A stretch of DNA of 64,000 nt. Origin: an uncultured Cohaesibacter sp. GTDB taxonomy: Bacteria > Pseudomonadota > Alphaproteobacteria > Rhizobiales > Cohaesibacteraceae. This document shows positions 8,813 through 18,153 of this stretch, one piece after another. Numbering within the stretch: the stretch's first letter is position 1; the number at the start of each line of letters is the position of its first letter. The notes under the pieces were generated by a model. It ran no database searches. It saw only the letters and a program-made list of their open reading frames with translations, and had not been told where the DNA came from. The stretch covers positions 1,904,001 to 1,968,000 of the forward strand of contig NZ_OY762905.1 of assembly GCF_963666525.1 (NCBI RefSeq), written 5' to 3'. Both the position numbers and the translations under genes were made by a program.

Positions 8813-8828
8813 TTAACAGATTCTTAAC
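8813..8828. promoter_or_regulatory. CtrA-type binding site
   Basis: TTAA, seven bases, TTAAC exactly matches the alphaproteobacterial CtrA consensus. It sits in the 317-bp divergent region (8604-8920) between the GGDEF/EAL gene and the 110-residue unknown gene, about 95 bp from the latter's start. The repeat also reads as two direct ATTCTTAAC copies 11 bp apart. No other gene is visible in this interval. Confidence 0.6.
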
Positions 8829-8920
8829 GGCTGGCCCGCTTCTTGCAAAAATTCCCCTGTAAGACAGAAAAAACAAAAATTTTGTCTCGAAATGAGACAT
8901 CTACAGGGAAGGCATCGATC

Positions 8921-9253
8921 ATGTCTGGCTTGAAAGTCGTTCCGGCACACTATAGTCCCGCGGGTTCCACGCCACGTTTCCAGTTGCTACTGACCGACGG
9001 GCGCGATCAGGCCCAGAGGATTGAAAGCGCGTCTGAAACGCAAGTCGTCGCAGCCCCGGTTCCGGCTGCCCTGCAATACGCAGCCAGTCAGCAGGCCTAC
9101 ATTCAGGCCCAGATCCTGAGCAGCGAGTTCAATCGCACGCCTCGGCGCTACAGTGCCGTTCGCAACGCGCGCGAAGCTGCCCGCGCCTATGGACAGGCCC
9201 GCCGTCGCCCACAGGCCGTTGCCGACATGCCGGTTCAGAGAAGCGTGATATGA
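8921..9253 (+). CDS. Small protein of unknown function, possibly CtrA-regulated
   Basis: I do not recognise this 110-residue protein. It begins MSGLKVVPAHYSPAGSTPRF, has no membrane segment or signal peptide, and has an Ala/Gln-rich middle (about 40-70) and an Arg/Ala-rich C-terminal half with several RRP/RRY clusters. It may be a helical, nucleic-acid or surface-associated protein. The frame opens earlier, but the ATG at 8921 has AGGGAAGG upstream. The CtrA-like site and the divergent cyclic-di-GMP-type gene suggest a role in cell-cycle, motility or surface functions; this is inference. Confidence 0.65.
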   Translation: MSGLKVVPAHYSPAGSTPRFQLLLTDGRDQAQRIESASETQVVAAPVPAALQYAASQQAYIQAQILSSEFNRTPRRYSAVRNAREAARAYGQARRRPQAVADMPVQRSVI

Positions 9254-9296
9254 GGCTCATCAAGGCCTGTGTAGAAATGGGACAGCTGGCGCAGGC

Positions 9297-10883
9297 TCAA
9301 TAGCCGATGGCCAGCCCGTCCTTGCGCGGATCGGAAGCCGCGCAATAGCCCCCGCCATCCCGTATGATTTCAATCACTTGACCACCGCCATGCGGCATTC
9401 TCGCCCGTTGCATGACATGCCCTTTGGCAGCCAGCGACGCATAGGCCTGATCCGACAACCCCAGTTCGGCAACGATCTGCCCATCCTCATTCCAGAACAG
9501 CCGCTCGCAATCGAGCGCCTCCTGTGGGTCCATTCCATAGTCAACCATGTTGACAATGACCTGCGCGTGGCCCTGTGCCTGATAGGCCCCTCCCATCACG
9601 CCGAATGACAGCCACACCTTGCCATCCTTCATGGCCATGGCAGGAATGATGGTGTGCAGCGGTCGCTTGCCGCCATCAATGCAGTTGGGATGGTTCGGAT
9701 CGACCACAAAACAGGCTCCACGGTTCTGCAACAGGACTCCGCTCCTGTCGGTGCAGATCTGGGCGCCAAAGCCGCAATAGACCGAGTTGATAAAGGAAAC
9801 AGCCCGCCCTTCGCTGTCGGCGACTGTTAAGTAAACTGTGTCAGATTGGGACGGAACAACCGATGGCAACGCCGCATTGCGCCTGTCGGGTGAGATGCTA
9901 CCAGCCAGATTTCTGGCATAGGCCGCCGACACCAGGGTCTCCACGTCGACCTGCATATGCTCCGGCGCGGCAATATGGGCATCGCGCATGGCATAGGCCA
10001 GCCGCCCGGCCTCAAGTTGCAGGTGATGGCGTTCGGCCCCATGCGGATCGAGCGCGCCAATGTCGAATTGCTCGAGGATCTTCAACAGCGTAAGCGCCGT
10101 GATCCCCTGTCCGTTTGGCGGCAGCTCCGCCACCCTGACCCCGCGATAGGATGCAAACACCGGGGTTACCGGATCACAACTGACACCAGCCAGATCCGCC
10201 TCGGTCAGCAAACCACCATAACTCTGGACAAGACTGGCGATTTCAGCCGCGATCTCTCCCTTGTAGAAAGCATCCGTCCCCCCTTCGGCAACCTTGCGCA
10301 GGGTCTCCCCCAGCGCAGGCAGGGAATAGCGCTCGCCAACCCGGGGTGCCCTGCCATCGATGAGATAGTGACGACAGGTCCCCGGATCCTTCAGCAGATC
10401 CGCCGCCAGTTCGGCCCAGTCCGTTGCCACGCGCGGCGTCGTCAGCACACCACGTCGGGCATAATCGATGGCCGGAGCCAGAACCGCATCGAACCCCAGC
10501 CGTCCATGGGTGTTGACCAGATGCTCCCAGCATTTGAGAGACCCCGGCACCGTCACCGCATGGATGCTGTCATCGGCAATTTGGGTGATGCCACGCTCAA
10601 GAAACCACTCGGTCCTCGCGGCCGCCGCCGCCCGCCCTGAGCCGTTGTAGCCAAAGATCTGTCCATCCGCCTCGGCGACAATGGCAAAACAGTCTCCGCC
10701 GATCCCGGTCATGTGCGGCTCGACGACACCGAGCACAGCGCTGGCGGCCACCGCAGCATCGACCGCATTGCCACCCTGCTTGAGGATGGAAAGCGCCACC
10801 GCGCTGGCAATCGGATGAGACGTGGCGCAAGCGCCCTGCTCAGCATAGACCGGAGACCGACCCGGAAACTGGAAATTGCGCAT
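9297..10883 (-). CDS. ggt: Gamma-glutamyltransferase family protein
   Basis: A 528-residue Ntn-hydrolase of the gamma-glutamyltransferase family, which hydrolyses or transfers gamma-glutamyl groups from glutathione and related amides after autocleavage. The expected processing Thr349 is present in SDTVYLTVAD, along with the oxyanion-region GKRPLHTI (about 405-412) and the N-terminal ANPLAS-like segment near 19-45. No clear signal peptide is seen, so it may be a cytoplasmic YwrD-type member rather than classical periplasmic Ggt. The ATG at 10883 is chosen for its AAGGAGA site. It lies 60 bp downstream of a small membrane protein gene, likely one operon. Confidence 0.85.
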   Translation of the reverse strand: MRNFQFPGRSPVYAEQGACATSHPIASAVALSILKQGGNAVDAAVAASAVLGVVEPHMTGIGGDCFAIVAEADGQIFGYNGSGRAAAAARTEWFLERGITQIADDSIHAVTVPGSLKCWEHLVNTHGRLGFDAVLAPAIDYARRGVLTTPRVATDWAELAADLLKDPGTCRHYLIDGRAPRVGERYSLPALGETLRKVAEGGTDAFYKGEIAAEIASLVQSYGGLLTEADLAGVSCDPVTPVFASYRGVRVAELPPNGQGITALTLLKILEQFDIGALDPHGAERHHLQLEAGRLAYAMRDAHIAAPEHMQVDVETLVSAAYARNLAGSISPDRRNAALPSVVPSQSDTVYLTVADSEGRAVSFINSVYCGFGAQICTDRSGVLLQNRGACFVVDPNHPNCIDGGKRPLHTIIPAMAMKDGKVWLSFGVMGGAYQAQGHAQVIVNMVDYGMDPQEALDCERLFWNEDGQIVAELGLSDQAYASLAAKGHVMQRARMPHGGGQVIEIIRDGGGYCAASDPRKDGLAIGY

Positions 10884-10943
10884 GGAACGTCTCCTTGTCG
10901 TTTGTTTGCCCATGATGGAATGGCGTAGCCGCCTGGAAGCGGA

Positions 10944-11363
10944 TCAGACCTGAGAACCCGGCCCGAAGGTCACGTCGCGGCGGGCGCCGCTGATGGTCAC
11001 CGAATATCCGGCAATCACGTCGACCAGTGAAATGACCATCAGGATGAAGAACACTGACGTCGCCGTCTCCCGCACCAAGAGGAACTCGACCAGATAGACG
11101 ATGAACAGCAGGGTGGAGAGGATGTGATCGACAATCGAGCTGATCCCGGTTCTGGTCGCCTTGAGAATCTCGATGAACAGCAACACCAGCGCCGCGACGA
11201 TCATCACATCCCCCAGCGTCAGGGTCCAGCGGGCCGACGAGATCATCTCGATGGTGATGATCGGCACACTCCACGGATCTCCGAGCGAGCCACCAAGCAG
11301 CCCGAAGGCAAAGAAATTGTAGACAGCCAAAGGCGCAATCAAGAGCGGAATATTGAACAGCAT
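10944..11363 (-). CDS. Small four-helix membrane protein of unknown function
   Basis: A 139-residue hydrophobic protein starting MLFNIPLLIAPLAVYNF, with about four membrane helices (near 5-25, 48-68, 75-95, 100-120) and a short C-terminal tail, TISGARRDVTFGPGSQV. The ATG at 11363 has GGGAGAA upstream; the longer frame to 11444 lacks one. I cannot name a function. It is just upstream of ggt on the same strand. Confidence 0.7.
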   Translation of the reverse strand: MLFNIPLLIAPLAVYNFFAFGLLGGSLGDPWSVPIITIEMISSARWTLTLGDVMIVAALVLLFIEILKATRTGISSIVDHILSTLLFIVYLVEFLLVRETATSVFFILMVISLVDVIAGYSVTISGARRDVTFGPGSQV

Positions 11364-11613
11364 TTCGGTTCTCCCTGCGGCTAGGCGCTTGGTGCGCAGA
11401 CATATCACCTGGCTAGAGGCCGCCGGTCTCAAAGACGACAGCAAGGCCCGCCCGACAGTCGCCTTTTGAATATCAAGTGAGCAGATCAGGCTTCAGGTAG
11501 CCGGACAGACAATAGATTTGGCTTGTGACCAGATTTTGAAACGGGGCCATCTTCGGACATGCGTGCTGATTTGCCAACGCAAAAAACCCGCCTCCTTCAC
11601 AGAAAATGCGCAT

Positions 11614-11645
11614 AAAAAAAGGCCGGACGAAGTCCGACCTTTTCT
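11614..11645 (-). terminator. Terminator after rpmF
   Basis: On the minus strand the stem GGTCGGAC/GTCCGGCC-type closes a UUCG tetraloop and is followed by seven T residues, a textbook intrinsic terminator about 45 bp after the rpmF stop. The surrounding stretch 11364-11688 contains no gene. Confidence 0.88.
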
Positions 11646-11688
11646 TAAATTTCATCGTCATGAAGCGAAGAAACCAGCCAGTGAAGGC

Positions 11689-11868
11689 TTAGTCTTTCGG
11701 CTCCAGAATCTGACGACCACGATACATGCCGGTCTTCAGGTCGATATGATGAGGACGGCGCAGTTCGCCAGAATCCTTGTCTTCGACATAGACCGACTGC
11801 TTGAGCGCGTCCGCAGAGCGGCGGAAGCCACGCTTCATACGGGTCACTTTACTTTTTGGCACAGCCAT
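11689..11868 (-). CDS. rpmF: 50S ribosomal protein L32
   Basis: A 59-residue L32 with the canonical start [20 protein letters not shown]. It is a component of the large ribosomal subunit. No cysteines are present, so this is the zinc-independent form usual in alphaproteobacteria. The ATG at 11868 has GGAG eight bases upstream and gives the conserved N-terminus. It is followed by a UUCG terminator and is not in an operon with plsX here. Confidence 0.95.
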   Translation of the reverse strand: MAVPKSKVTRMKRGFRRSADALKQSVYVEDKDSGELRRPHHIDLKTGMYRGRQILEPKD

Positions 11869-12157
11869 GGTCAAAACTCCGTCGTCAATAAACCGCAGAG
11901 CGGGGAATCCCCGTTCGCGGGTACAACTCTACTGTAAGAGATTGGGGGCCTTATACAGAACCGGAACGCACTTGACCAGAGCAATCTTTCAAAAAAAGAC
12001 CGCTTTTACGAGATTCTTTGATCAAACTGCGTCACTTCCCACTTTTCTTATCCCAACCGGTTGAAAATTCAACCCCCTTATTGGGAGAATCGCTCCCGAC
12101 CATCGCTCACTCACCATCAGGCGACAATAAAGGCGCTGGTGATAACGCGCGCTCCTC

Positions 12158-13072
12158 TCACACAAAACCAGCCAGATGAGCAGCCAACAGGCGGATGTTG
12201 GGCTCGAAGGCGGACTTCTTGCGCCAGACGATCGCCAGTTCCCGCTCGGCAGGCTGTTCCGCCAATGGACGAATGGCTATATCGAGTCCATCGACAAGCC
12301 CGGTCTGCAGGGCGATCTCGGGCAACAGCGTCACTCCAAGGCCATTGGCGACCATCTGCACGATGGTAATGAGGCTGGTTGCCTCGATATGCTCTGCCCC
12401 ACTCTCTCGCGACCGCCGGGCCGCATTGCTCAGATCCAGACAGGAGAGGATATGGTCGCGAATGCAGTGACCGTCTTCAAGCAGAATGAGCGCCTCATCC
12501 TGCAGTGCAGCTGACGAGACAGTTTCATGGGCTGCCAGTGGATGGTCCTGCGGCAATGCGACGCGAAAGCCATCATAGCCAAGGCTCTGGCTGGAAAAGT
12601 CATCGATCGGATAGGGCAGTGCCAGCACCGCCGCATCCAGCCGACCGGCCCTCACATCCTCCAGCAATTGGCGGGACAGTGCCTCGCGCAGATAGAGTTT
12701 GAGCTCAGGAAACCCCTTGCGCAGCCCCGGCAACGCACGGGGTAGAAGAAAGGGCCCGATCGAGGGAATCACCCCTAGGCGCAACCGGCCAGCCAGCGGA
12801 CTGTTGTGGCGCTGCGCGACAGCCATCAGATCATCGGTGTCCCTGAGAAGCCCTTGTGCTCGTTCAAGAATTTCGCCCCCGAGCACGGTCAGACGAAAGC
12901 GATCGCTCTCCCTGTCCACAACCGTTACCTGAAGAATGTCTTCCAGTTGCCGGATCCCCGCACTCAACGTGGATTGAGAAACAAGGCAGGCCTTTGCAGC
13001 CTCACGGAAGGACTTCTTTTCAGCCAGAGTGCACAGATACTGCAGCTGCCTAAGGGTGGGCCGGATGGTCAT
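12158..13072 (-). CDS. oxyR: LysR-type peroxide sensor OxyR
   Basis: A 304-residue LysR family activator. The helix-turn-helix is in residues 5-62 (SFREAAKACLVSQSTLSAGI). The effector domain carries the OxyR redox motif LLEDGHCIRDHILSC with Cys203 and Cys211. Peroxide would oxidise Cys203 and create a disulfide that activates transcription. The gap between the two cysteines is one residue shorter than in E. coli OxyR (8 instead of 9). It is divergent from ahpC, its expected target. The ATG at 13072 is preferred over a TTG 30 bases upstream. Confidence 0.9.
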   Translation of the reverse strand: MTIRPTLRQLQYLCTLAEKKSFREAAKACLVSQSTLSAGIRQLEDILQVTVVDRESDRFRLTVLGGEILERAQGLLRDTDDLMAVAQRHNSPLAGRLRLGVIPSIGPFLLPRALPGLRKGFPELKLYLREALSRQLLEDVRAGRLDAAVLALPYPIDDFSSQSLGYDGFRVALPQDHPLAAHETVSSAALQDEALILLEDGHCIRDHILSCLDLSNAARRSRESGAEHIEATSLITIVQMVANGLGVTLLPEIALQTGLVDGLDIAIRPLAEQPAERELAIVWRKKSAFEPNIRLLAAHLAGFV

Positions 13073-13134
13073 TGTGTCAGGCCGCGCAGGGCGGCTCCCC
13101 AATTCGAGAAAATTGCATACGTTTATATACTATG

Positions 13135-13167
13135 ATCGAAAAAATCGATTGGCAAATTCGAAATTTG
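13135..13167. promoter_or_regulatory. Paired palindromes in the oxyR-ahpC divergent promoter
   Basis: ATCGA-AAAAA-TCGAT (13135-13149) and CAAATT-CGA-AATTTG (13153-13167) are adjacent perfect inverted repeats, centred 18 bp apart. They lie in the 197-bp region between oxyR and ahpC, about 100 bp upstream of the ahpC start. LysR regulators bind such T-N11-A dyads, so these are the best candidates for the OxyR site; a role in autoregulation is also likely. Confidence 0.5.
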
Positions 13168-13269
13168 ATGTTTGCACCTCTATCCAAAATATGGTTCAAA
13201 GGGCTCACGAAATTTGAATCATTCTAAACTGGACTTCCTCCCACGAGGTCCAAACATTGGAGAGACAAC

Positions 13270-13821
13270 ATGCTTGGCATTGGTGATAAACTTCCTGAAT
13301 TTTCCGTAACCGGCGTAAAGCCCGGCTTTAACGAAATCGTAGAAGACGGCGTGGAAGCCTTCGAAACCCTTACCGAAAAGAGCTTTGAAGGCAAATGGAA
13401 GGTGATCTTCTTCTACCCGAAAGACTTCACCTTTGTCTGCCCGACTGAAATCGCTGAATTCGCTCGCCTGAACGAAGAATTCGAAGACCGTGACGCAATC
13501 GTCATGGGTGGTTCCACCGACAACGAATTCGTCAAGCTCGCATGGCGCCGCGATCATCCGGATCTCAACAAGCTGCCGATCTGGAGCTTTGCCGACACCC
13601 GTGGCGATCTGGTCGACGGCCTTGGCATCCGCCATCCGGACGGCGTAGCCTACCGCTACACCTATGTTGTCGATCCGGACAACACCATCCAGCACGTCTA
13701 TGCAACCAACCTCAACGTTGGCCGCAACCCGAAAGACACCCTGCGTGTTCTCGATGCACTGCAGACAGACGAACTGTGCCCATGCAACCGCGAAATCGGC
13801 GGTGCAACACTGGTCGGCTAA
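13270..13821 (+). CDS. ahpC: Peroxiredoxin AhpC
   Basis: A 183-residue 2-Cys peroxiredoxin that reduces hydrogen peroxide, alkyl hydroperoxides and peroxynitrite. The peroxidatic Cys57 is in FTFVCPTE, and the C-terminal pair Cys170/Cys172 (ELCPCN) supplies the resolving cysteine. The three-cysteine pattern and the neighbouring ahpD match the AhpC type reduced by AhpD, as in mycobacteria, rather than by AhpF. A strong start site (GGAGAGACAAC) precedes the ATG. It is divergent from oxyR and likely co-transcribed with ahpD. Confidence 0.95.
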   Translation: MLGIGDKLPEFSVTGVKPGFNEIVEDGVEAFETLTEKSFEGKWKVIFFYPKDFTFVCPTEIAEFARLNEEFEDRDAIVMGGSTDNEFVKLAWRRDHPDLNKLPIWSFADTRGDLVDGLGIRHPDGVAYRYTYVVDPDNTIQHVYATNLNVGRNPKDTLRVLDALQTDELCPCNREIGGATLVG

Positions 13822-14007
13822 TTGGCCGGACGCATTTCCGGGCGGGCCTTCGGGCCCTCCCACCCATTCCTGCCGACAGGCCCTCTCACTTTCATAGCCC
13901 ACAGACAGCCACCGGCGACGGCCATTAGACGATGGCACCTGGCGCGGGAACGATGCTGTCTGATCCGATAACTGACCCTGCGACCCTCAGTCAGAAAGAC
14001 AATTGCA

Positions 14008-14526
14008 ATGACCATCGACAGCCTCAAATCCCAGATGCCAGAATTTGCCAAGGACGTGAAACTGAACCTGTCCAACATCGCTGGTGACGAAAGCCTCTCC
14101 GAACAGCAGAAATACGGCCTGATGGTCGCCTGCGCCATTGCCACCCGCAACCCGGTCATCCGCGAAGCCCTCATCGCGGAAGCCGCTGACAAGCTTTCCG
14201 CCGAAGCCATGACAGCAGCCAAGGGCGCTGCCACAATGATGGGCATGAACAACGTCTACTACCGCTTCGTTCACCTGGCTTCCAACAAGGAATATGCCTC
14301 CCTGCAGGCCAAACTGCGCATGAATTTCATCGGCCGTCCGGGCGTTGACAAGGTCGACTTCGAGCTCTGGAGCCTCGCCGTTTCCGCCATCAACGGCTGC
14401 GGCATGTGCATCGACTCCCACGAAGCCGTGCTGCGTCAGGGTGGCATGACCTCCGAACAGATCCAGACTGCGATTCGCTTTGCTGCCATCATCCAGTCTG
14501 CAGCCATTGCTCTGGAAGCCGCCTGA
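14008..14526 (+). CDS. ahpD: Alkylhydroperoxidase AhpD
   Basis: A 172-residue all-helical member of the carboxymuconolactone-decarboxylase fold. The redox site [11 protein letters not shown] has Cys131 and Cys134 plus His138, as in AhpD. It passes electrons, from lipoamide-dependent systems in known cases, to AhpC. It is 186 bp behind ahpC on the same strand and is followed by a strong terminator, so the pair forms an OxyR-controlled operon. Confidence 0.93.
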   Translation: MTIDSLKSQMPEFAKDVKLNLSNIAGDESLSEQQKYGLMVACAIATRNPVIREALIAEAADKLSAEAMTAAKGAATMMGMNNVYYRFVHLASNKEYASLQAKLRMNFIGRPGVDKVDFELWSLAVSAINGCGMCIDSHEAVLRQGGMTSEQIQTAIRFAAIIQSAAIALEAA

Positions 14527-14550
14527 TCTCCAATCGGCACTCAGACAAGC

Positions 14551-14592
14551 AGCCCCGACAACGGAAAACCGCGCCCGTTGTCGGGGCTTTTT
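14551..14592 (+). terminator. Terminator after ahpCD
   Basis: A long stem AGCCCCGACAACGG/CCGTTGTCGGGGCT with a short loop, followed by TTTTTC. The rest of the 325-bp interval up to ispA at 14852 shows no gene; it should hold the ispA promoter. Confidence 0.9.
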
Positions 14593-14851
14593 CATGTCTG
14601 GACCATTTTGACTGTGCACAGCCACGCACGCGGCCTTCAGCCCTCGCCATATGGGACTATGCTTTCCCCGGCGGCTCTCCAAGCGAGCCGTCACGCCATG
14701 CCGCCAGCTCAACAGAAGTTGACGTAGCACCACTATTGTTTTCGCATGGCGCAGCGGGTAAAACCGCTTCAATAGCACGAGAAGGCCGCCGCCTGTGCTC
14801 GCTTCTACCGAGACGGCGCGGTTCAACAGGGTCAAGAAGGTTCAGGAAAAG

Positions 14852-15775
14852 ATGTCGTCATCATCAGCACAGCCGCAAACGATCGAGACACGCCTGAAAG
14901 CCTGTGCCGAAGAGGTGGCGCAGAAGCTGGAACGGCTGCTGTCCGACGACCCCAGAGGGGCCGAGCAATATCGCCCGCCACGGCTGCTTGCGGCCATGCG
15001 TCATGGCGTGCTGAACGGCGGCAAGCGCATCCGCCCCTTCCTGATGATCGAGACGGCGAAATTGCTGGGCTATGAACACCCCGGCGTGCTGCGAGCAGCC
15101 TGCGCGCTGGAATGCGTGCACAGCTACAGCCTGATCCATGACGATCTTCCGGCCATGGATGATGACGACCTGCGTCGCGGCAAACCGACGGTGCATGTGG
15201 CCTTTGACGAGGCGACGGCCATTCTGGCCGGCGACAGCCTGCTGACCATCGCCTTCGACATCATGGCCGACGAGAAGACCCATTACAAGGCAGAGGTCCG
15301 TGCGGAACTCGTTCGGGGCCTCGCCCAGAATGCCGGCATCGGCGGCATGGCCGGAGGTCAGTGCCTCGACATCGCCTCTGAAGGCAAGAGCATCTCCGAG
15401 GGAGAAATCCGTCAGCTTGAACAGATGAAAACAGGTGCCCTGTTGCGCTTCGCCTGCGAGGCGGGTGCCATGCTGGCCGAGGCCAGCCCCAAGGAACGTG
15501 CAGCGGTCACCCGCTTTGGCACCATCATCGGGCTTGCCTTTCAGCTGGCCGATGATCTTCTGGATGTAACCGCCACCTCGGCCCAGTTGGGCAAAACCGC
15601 TGGCAAGGACCAGAAGGCGGCAAAGGCCACACTCGTCAGCCTGCATGGCATCGAGGCCACCCGCGCCGAATTGAAGACCCTCATCGAGGAAGCGGAATCC
15701 CTGCTCGCCCCGTTCGGCCACCGGGCCGCGACGCTGGCCGCAACAGCCCGCTTCATCGCCGAACGCAAGAGCTGA
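14852..15775 (+). CDS. ispA: Farnesyl/geranylgeranyl diphosphate synthase
   Basis: A 307-residue short-chain trans-prenyl synthase that condenses isopentenyl diphosphate with allylic diphosphates. The first Asp-rich motif DDLPAMD is at 97-103 and the second, FQLADDLLD, at 230-238; GGKRIRP (56-62) binds the diphosphate. The small residues before the first motif fit a C15 (possibly C20) product. The ATG at 14852, preceded by CAGGA, is chosen over a GTG 57 bases upstream. ispG of the same pathway lies convergent next to it; dxs and xseB, often neighbours, are not here. Confidence 0.9.
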   Translation: MSSSSAQPQTIETRLKACAEEVAQKLERLLSDDPRGAEQYRPPRLLAAMRHGVLNGGKRIRPFLMIETAKLLGYEHPGVLRAACALECVHSYSLIHDDLPAMDDDDLRRGKPTVHVAFDEATAILAGDSLLTIAFDIMADEKTHYKAEVRAELVRGLAQNAGIGGMAGGQCLDIASEGKSISEGEIRQLEQMKTGALLRFACEAGAMLAEASPKERAAVTRFGTIIGLAFQLADDLLDVTATSAQLGKTAGKDQKAAKATLVSLHGIEATRAELKTLIEEAESLLAPFGHRAATLAATARFIAERKS

Positions 15776-15873
15776 TCCGACGCAACGGGCAAAGCCTCGG
15801 CGCAAACCTGAAACGGAAGTAAAGACCGTTTCGGAGAAACTTGGTCCAGCAACTGGAGCCAGCGCCTCACCCC

Positions 15874-17139
15874 CTAGGCTTGGCCGAAGCGCTTCTCGAT
15901 ATAGTCGAGCACCATCTGATGGAAATCCTCGGCGATATTGGCTCCGCGCAGCGTCGCCACCTTTTCACCATCGACAAACACCGGCGCTGAAGGAGTCTCT
16001 CCGGTCCCGGGAAGGGAAATGCCGATATCGGCATGTTTGGATTCGCCCGGCCCGTTGACGATACAGCCCATCACGGCAACATTGAGCGCCTCGACGCCGG
16101 GATACTTCTCACGCCAGACCGGCATGTTTTCCCGAATGTCGTTCTGGATCGCCTGAGCCAGCTCCTGGAACACCGTCGACGTGGTGCGGCCACAGCCCGG
16201 ACAGGCAGCGACGATGGGAATGAACGAACGGAAGCCCATGCATTGCAAAAGCTCCTGCGCCACCTGCACCTCGCGGGTGCGGTCGCCGCCCGGCTCCGGC
16301 GTCAGCGAGACGCGAATGGTATCACCGATGCCCTGTTGCAGCACCAGCCCCATGGACGCAGCCGAGGCCACGATGCCCTTGGTGCCCATGCCCGCCTCGG
16401 TCAGCCCCAGATGCAGGGCATAGTCGGAACGACGCGACAGCTCGGTATTGACGGCAATCAGATCCTGAACCTGGGAAACCTTGGCCGAGAGAATGATCTT
16501 GTCAGCCCCCATGCCCAGCTCCTCCGCCCGTTCGGCAGACAGCAGGGCAGACTGGATGATCGCCTCATGCATGACCTGCTGGGCTGGCAGCGGCGTTTCG
16601 CTCACCGAGTTTTCGTCCATCAGGCGGGTCAACAGTTCCTGATCCAGCGACCCCCAGTTGACCCCGATCCGCACAGGTTTGTCATAACGGTTGGCCAGCT
16701 CGATAAGGGTCGAAAACTGCTTGTCACGCTTGTCCTTGAAGCCGACATTGCCCGGATTGATCCGATATTTGTCGAGCGCTTCAGCACAGGCCGGGTTTTC
16801 GCTCAGCAGCTTGTGGCCGATATAGTGGAAGTCTCCCACCAGAGGCACATCGATGCCAAGTCGCAACAGGCGCTCCTTGATATGGGGCACGGCCTTGGCC
16901 GCCTCGTCCCGGTCCACCGTGATGCGTACCAGCTCGGAGCCTGCCCGGTGAAGGGCGGCCACCTGAGCCACCGTGCTGTCCACGTCGGCCGTATCCGTAT
17001 TGGTCATGGACTGCACCACGATCGGCTGCCCGCCACCGACGATGACGGACCCGACCTTGACCGCATGGGTAATACGGCGCGGCAGTGGCGCGGTCAGAAA
17101 CGGAGACGATTGAACAGACATCGGCAACAGAAGAGACAT
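15874..17139 (-). CDS. ispG: 4-hydroxy-3-methylbut-2-enyl diphosphate synthase IspG (GcpE)
   Basis: A 421-residue iron-sulfur enzyme of the MEP isoprenoid pathway that converts methylerythritol cyclodiphosphate to HMBPP. The substrate-binding N-terminal TIM-barrel part contains VQSMTNTDT. The C-terminal part carries the 4Fe-4S cysteines in [10 protein letters not shown] and GCIVNGPGE. The ATG at 17139 has AGAGGA upstream; the frame opens 29 codons earlier without support. It is convergent with ispA. Confidence 0.95.
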   Translation of the reverse strand: MSLLLPMSVQSSPFLTAPLPRRITHAVKVGSVIVGGGQPIVVQSMTNTDTADVDSTVAQVAALHRAGSELVRITVDRDEAAKAVPHIKERLLRLGIDVPLVGDFHYIGHKLLSENPACAEALDKYRINPGNVGFKDKRDKQFSTLIELANRYDKPVRIGVNWGSLDQELLTRLMDENSVSETPLPAQQVMHEAIIQSALLSAERAEELGMGADKIILSAKVSQVQDLIAVNTELSRRSDYALHLGLTEAGMGTKGIVASAASMGLVLQQGIGDTIRVSLTPEPGGDRTREVQVAQELLQCMGFRSFIPIVAACPGCGRTTSTVFQELAQAIQNDIRENMPVWREKYPGVEALNVAVMGCIVNGPGESKHADIGISLPGTGETPSAPVFVDGEKVATLRGANIAEDFHQMVLDYIEKRFGQA

Positions 17140-17362
17140 GGATCCTCTCTTTTCCGGATGAAGCCAGACCGACCCGGCAGGGCCTCTGGTTCCGGCAGGA
17201 CAGATAAGCTGACTTTTATATGGCAAATTGCACTATGACGCGCAAGATGGCAAAGACAAGGAATGGCGATGGCGCACACAGCAAACCCGGAAGAGACCAA
17301 CCGGAACAGGCATTATGCAACAACGAGATAGCCCGACAGCCCAGCCCATGCTCTGACCGCAG

Positions 17363-17872
17363 TCAGGCATCACTTTGCAATTTCTGGCACTCTTCGCAAA
17401 GGCCACGGATTTCCATGACCGGTGCATTGGGGCTGAAGCGGGCCTTGTCAGCGATGGTCTCGATCAGCCCGCCAAGGCTCTCGGACTGGAATTCCGCCGC
17501 CCGACCACACTGGTCGCAGAGCAGGAAGATCGTCGCCTCACCGTGACTGTGGTGACCATTGGGGCTTTCGTTGCAGGCAACATAGGCATTGCGGCTCTCG
17601 ATCCGGTGGATGATGCCGTGCTGCAGGAGAAAGTCCAGCGCCCGGTAGATGGACACTGGCGCCAGCATCGCCTCACCCTTCTCCTTGCGCTCCTTGTTGA
17701 GCTGATTGAGAATGTCATAGGCACTGGCCGGTACGTGGCTTGCCGCCAGAATACGCAGAACGGCCTGACGCTGATCAGTCAGGCGCACACCCTTTTCCGC
17801 ACAGATGGCCTTGGCATCACTGAGGACACGTTCGATGCAGAAGCTGTGGTCATGTGCACTCAGTTCGATCAT
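17363..17872 (-). CDS. zur: Fur-family zinc uptake regulator Zur
   Basis: A 169-residue Fur-family repressor. The winged helix (about 15-90) contains VRLTDQRQAVLRIL, and the dimerisation domain has the two structural-zinc pairs CDQC and CEEC near the C-terminus plus a His-rich HHSHGE sensory stretch, a Zur-like pattern. With zinc it should repress uptake genes; a Zur-type palindrome precedes znuC at 2098 in this window. The ATG at 17872 (AGGGAA upstream) is chosen over a start 15 codons earlier. It is not adjacent to znu genes. Confidence 0.85.
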   Translation of the reverse strand: MIELSAHDHSFCIERVLSDAKAICAEKGVRLTDQRQAVLRILAASHVPASAYDILNQLNKERKEKGEAMLAPVSIYRALDFLLQHGIIHRIESRNAYVACNESPNGHHSHGEATIFLLCDQCGRAAEFQSESLGGLIETIADKARFSPNAPVMEIRGLCEECQKLQSDA

Positions 17873-18153
17873 AGCGGTTCCCTCGTCTCGTCCCGCAGGT
17901 GAAAGCTTTCCCACCAAACACCGGGCTCATTTGACCACCGCCCTGCCTCGATTCGAGAGAACCGGTGGCTATTCCTTCTGTACCATGCCCCAAGCCGCAC
18001 CAAAAGTGCAGACGTCCCGAAATTGGCGCCTCTTTTGGAAAGATCTGTGCAGTTCACTGCGAGCCAGACACCAAAGTCCTCTAGCCAGCAAGATAGTACA
18101 ACGAAATCACGAACTCAGGAGAAGGAGTTGTCGCGCGAAAAAGACACCCTTGG

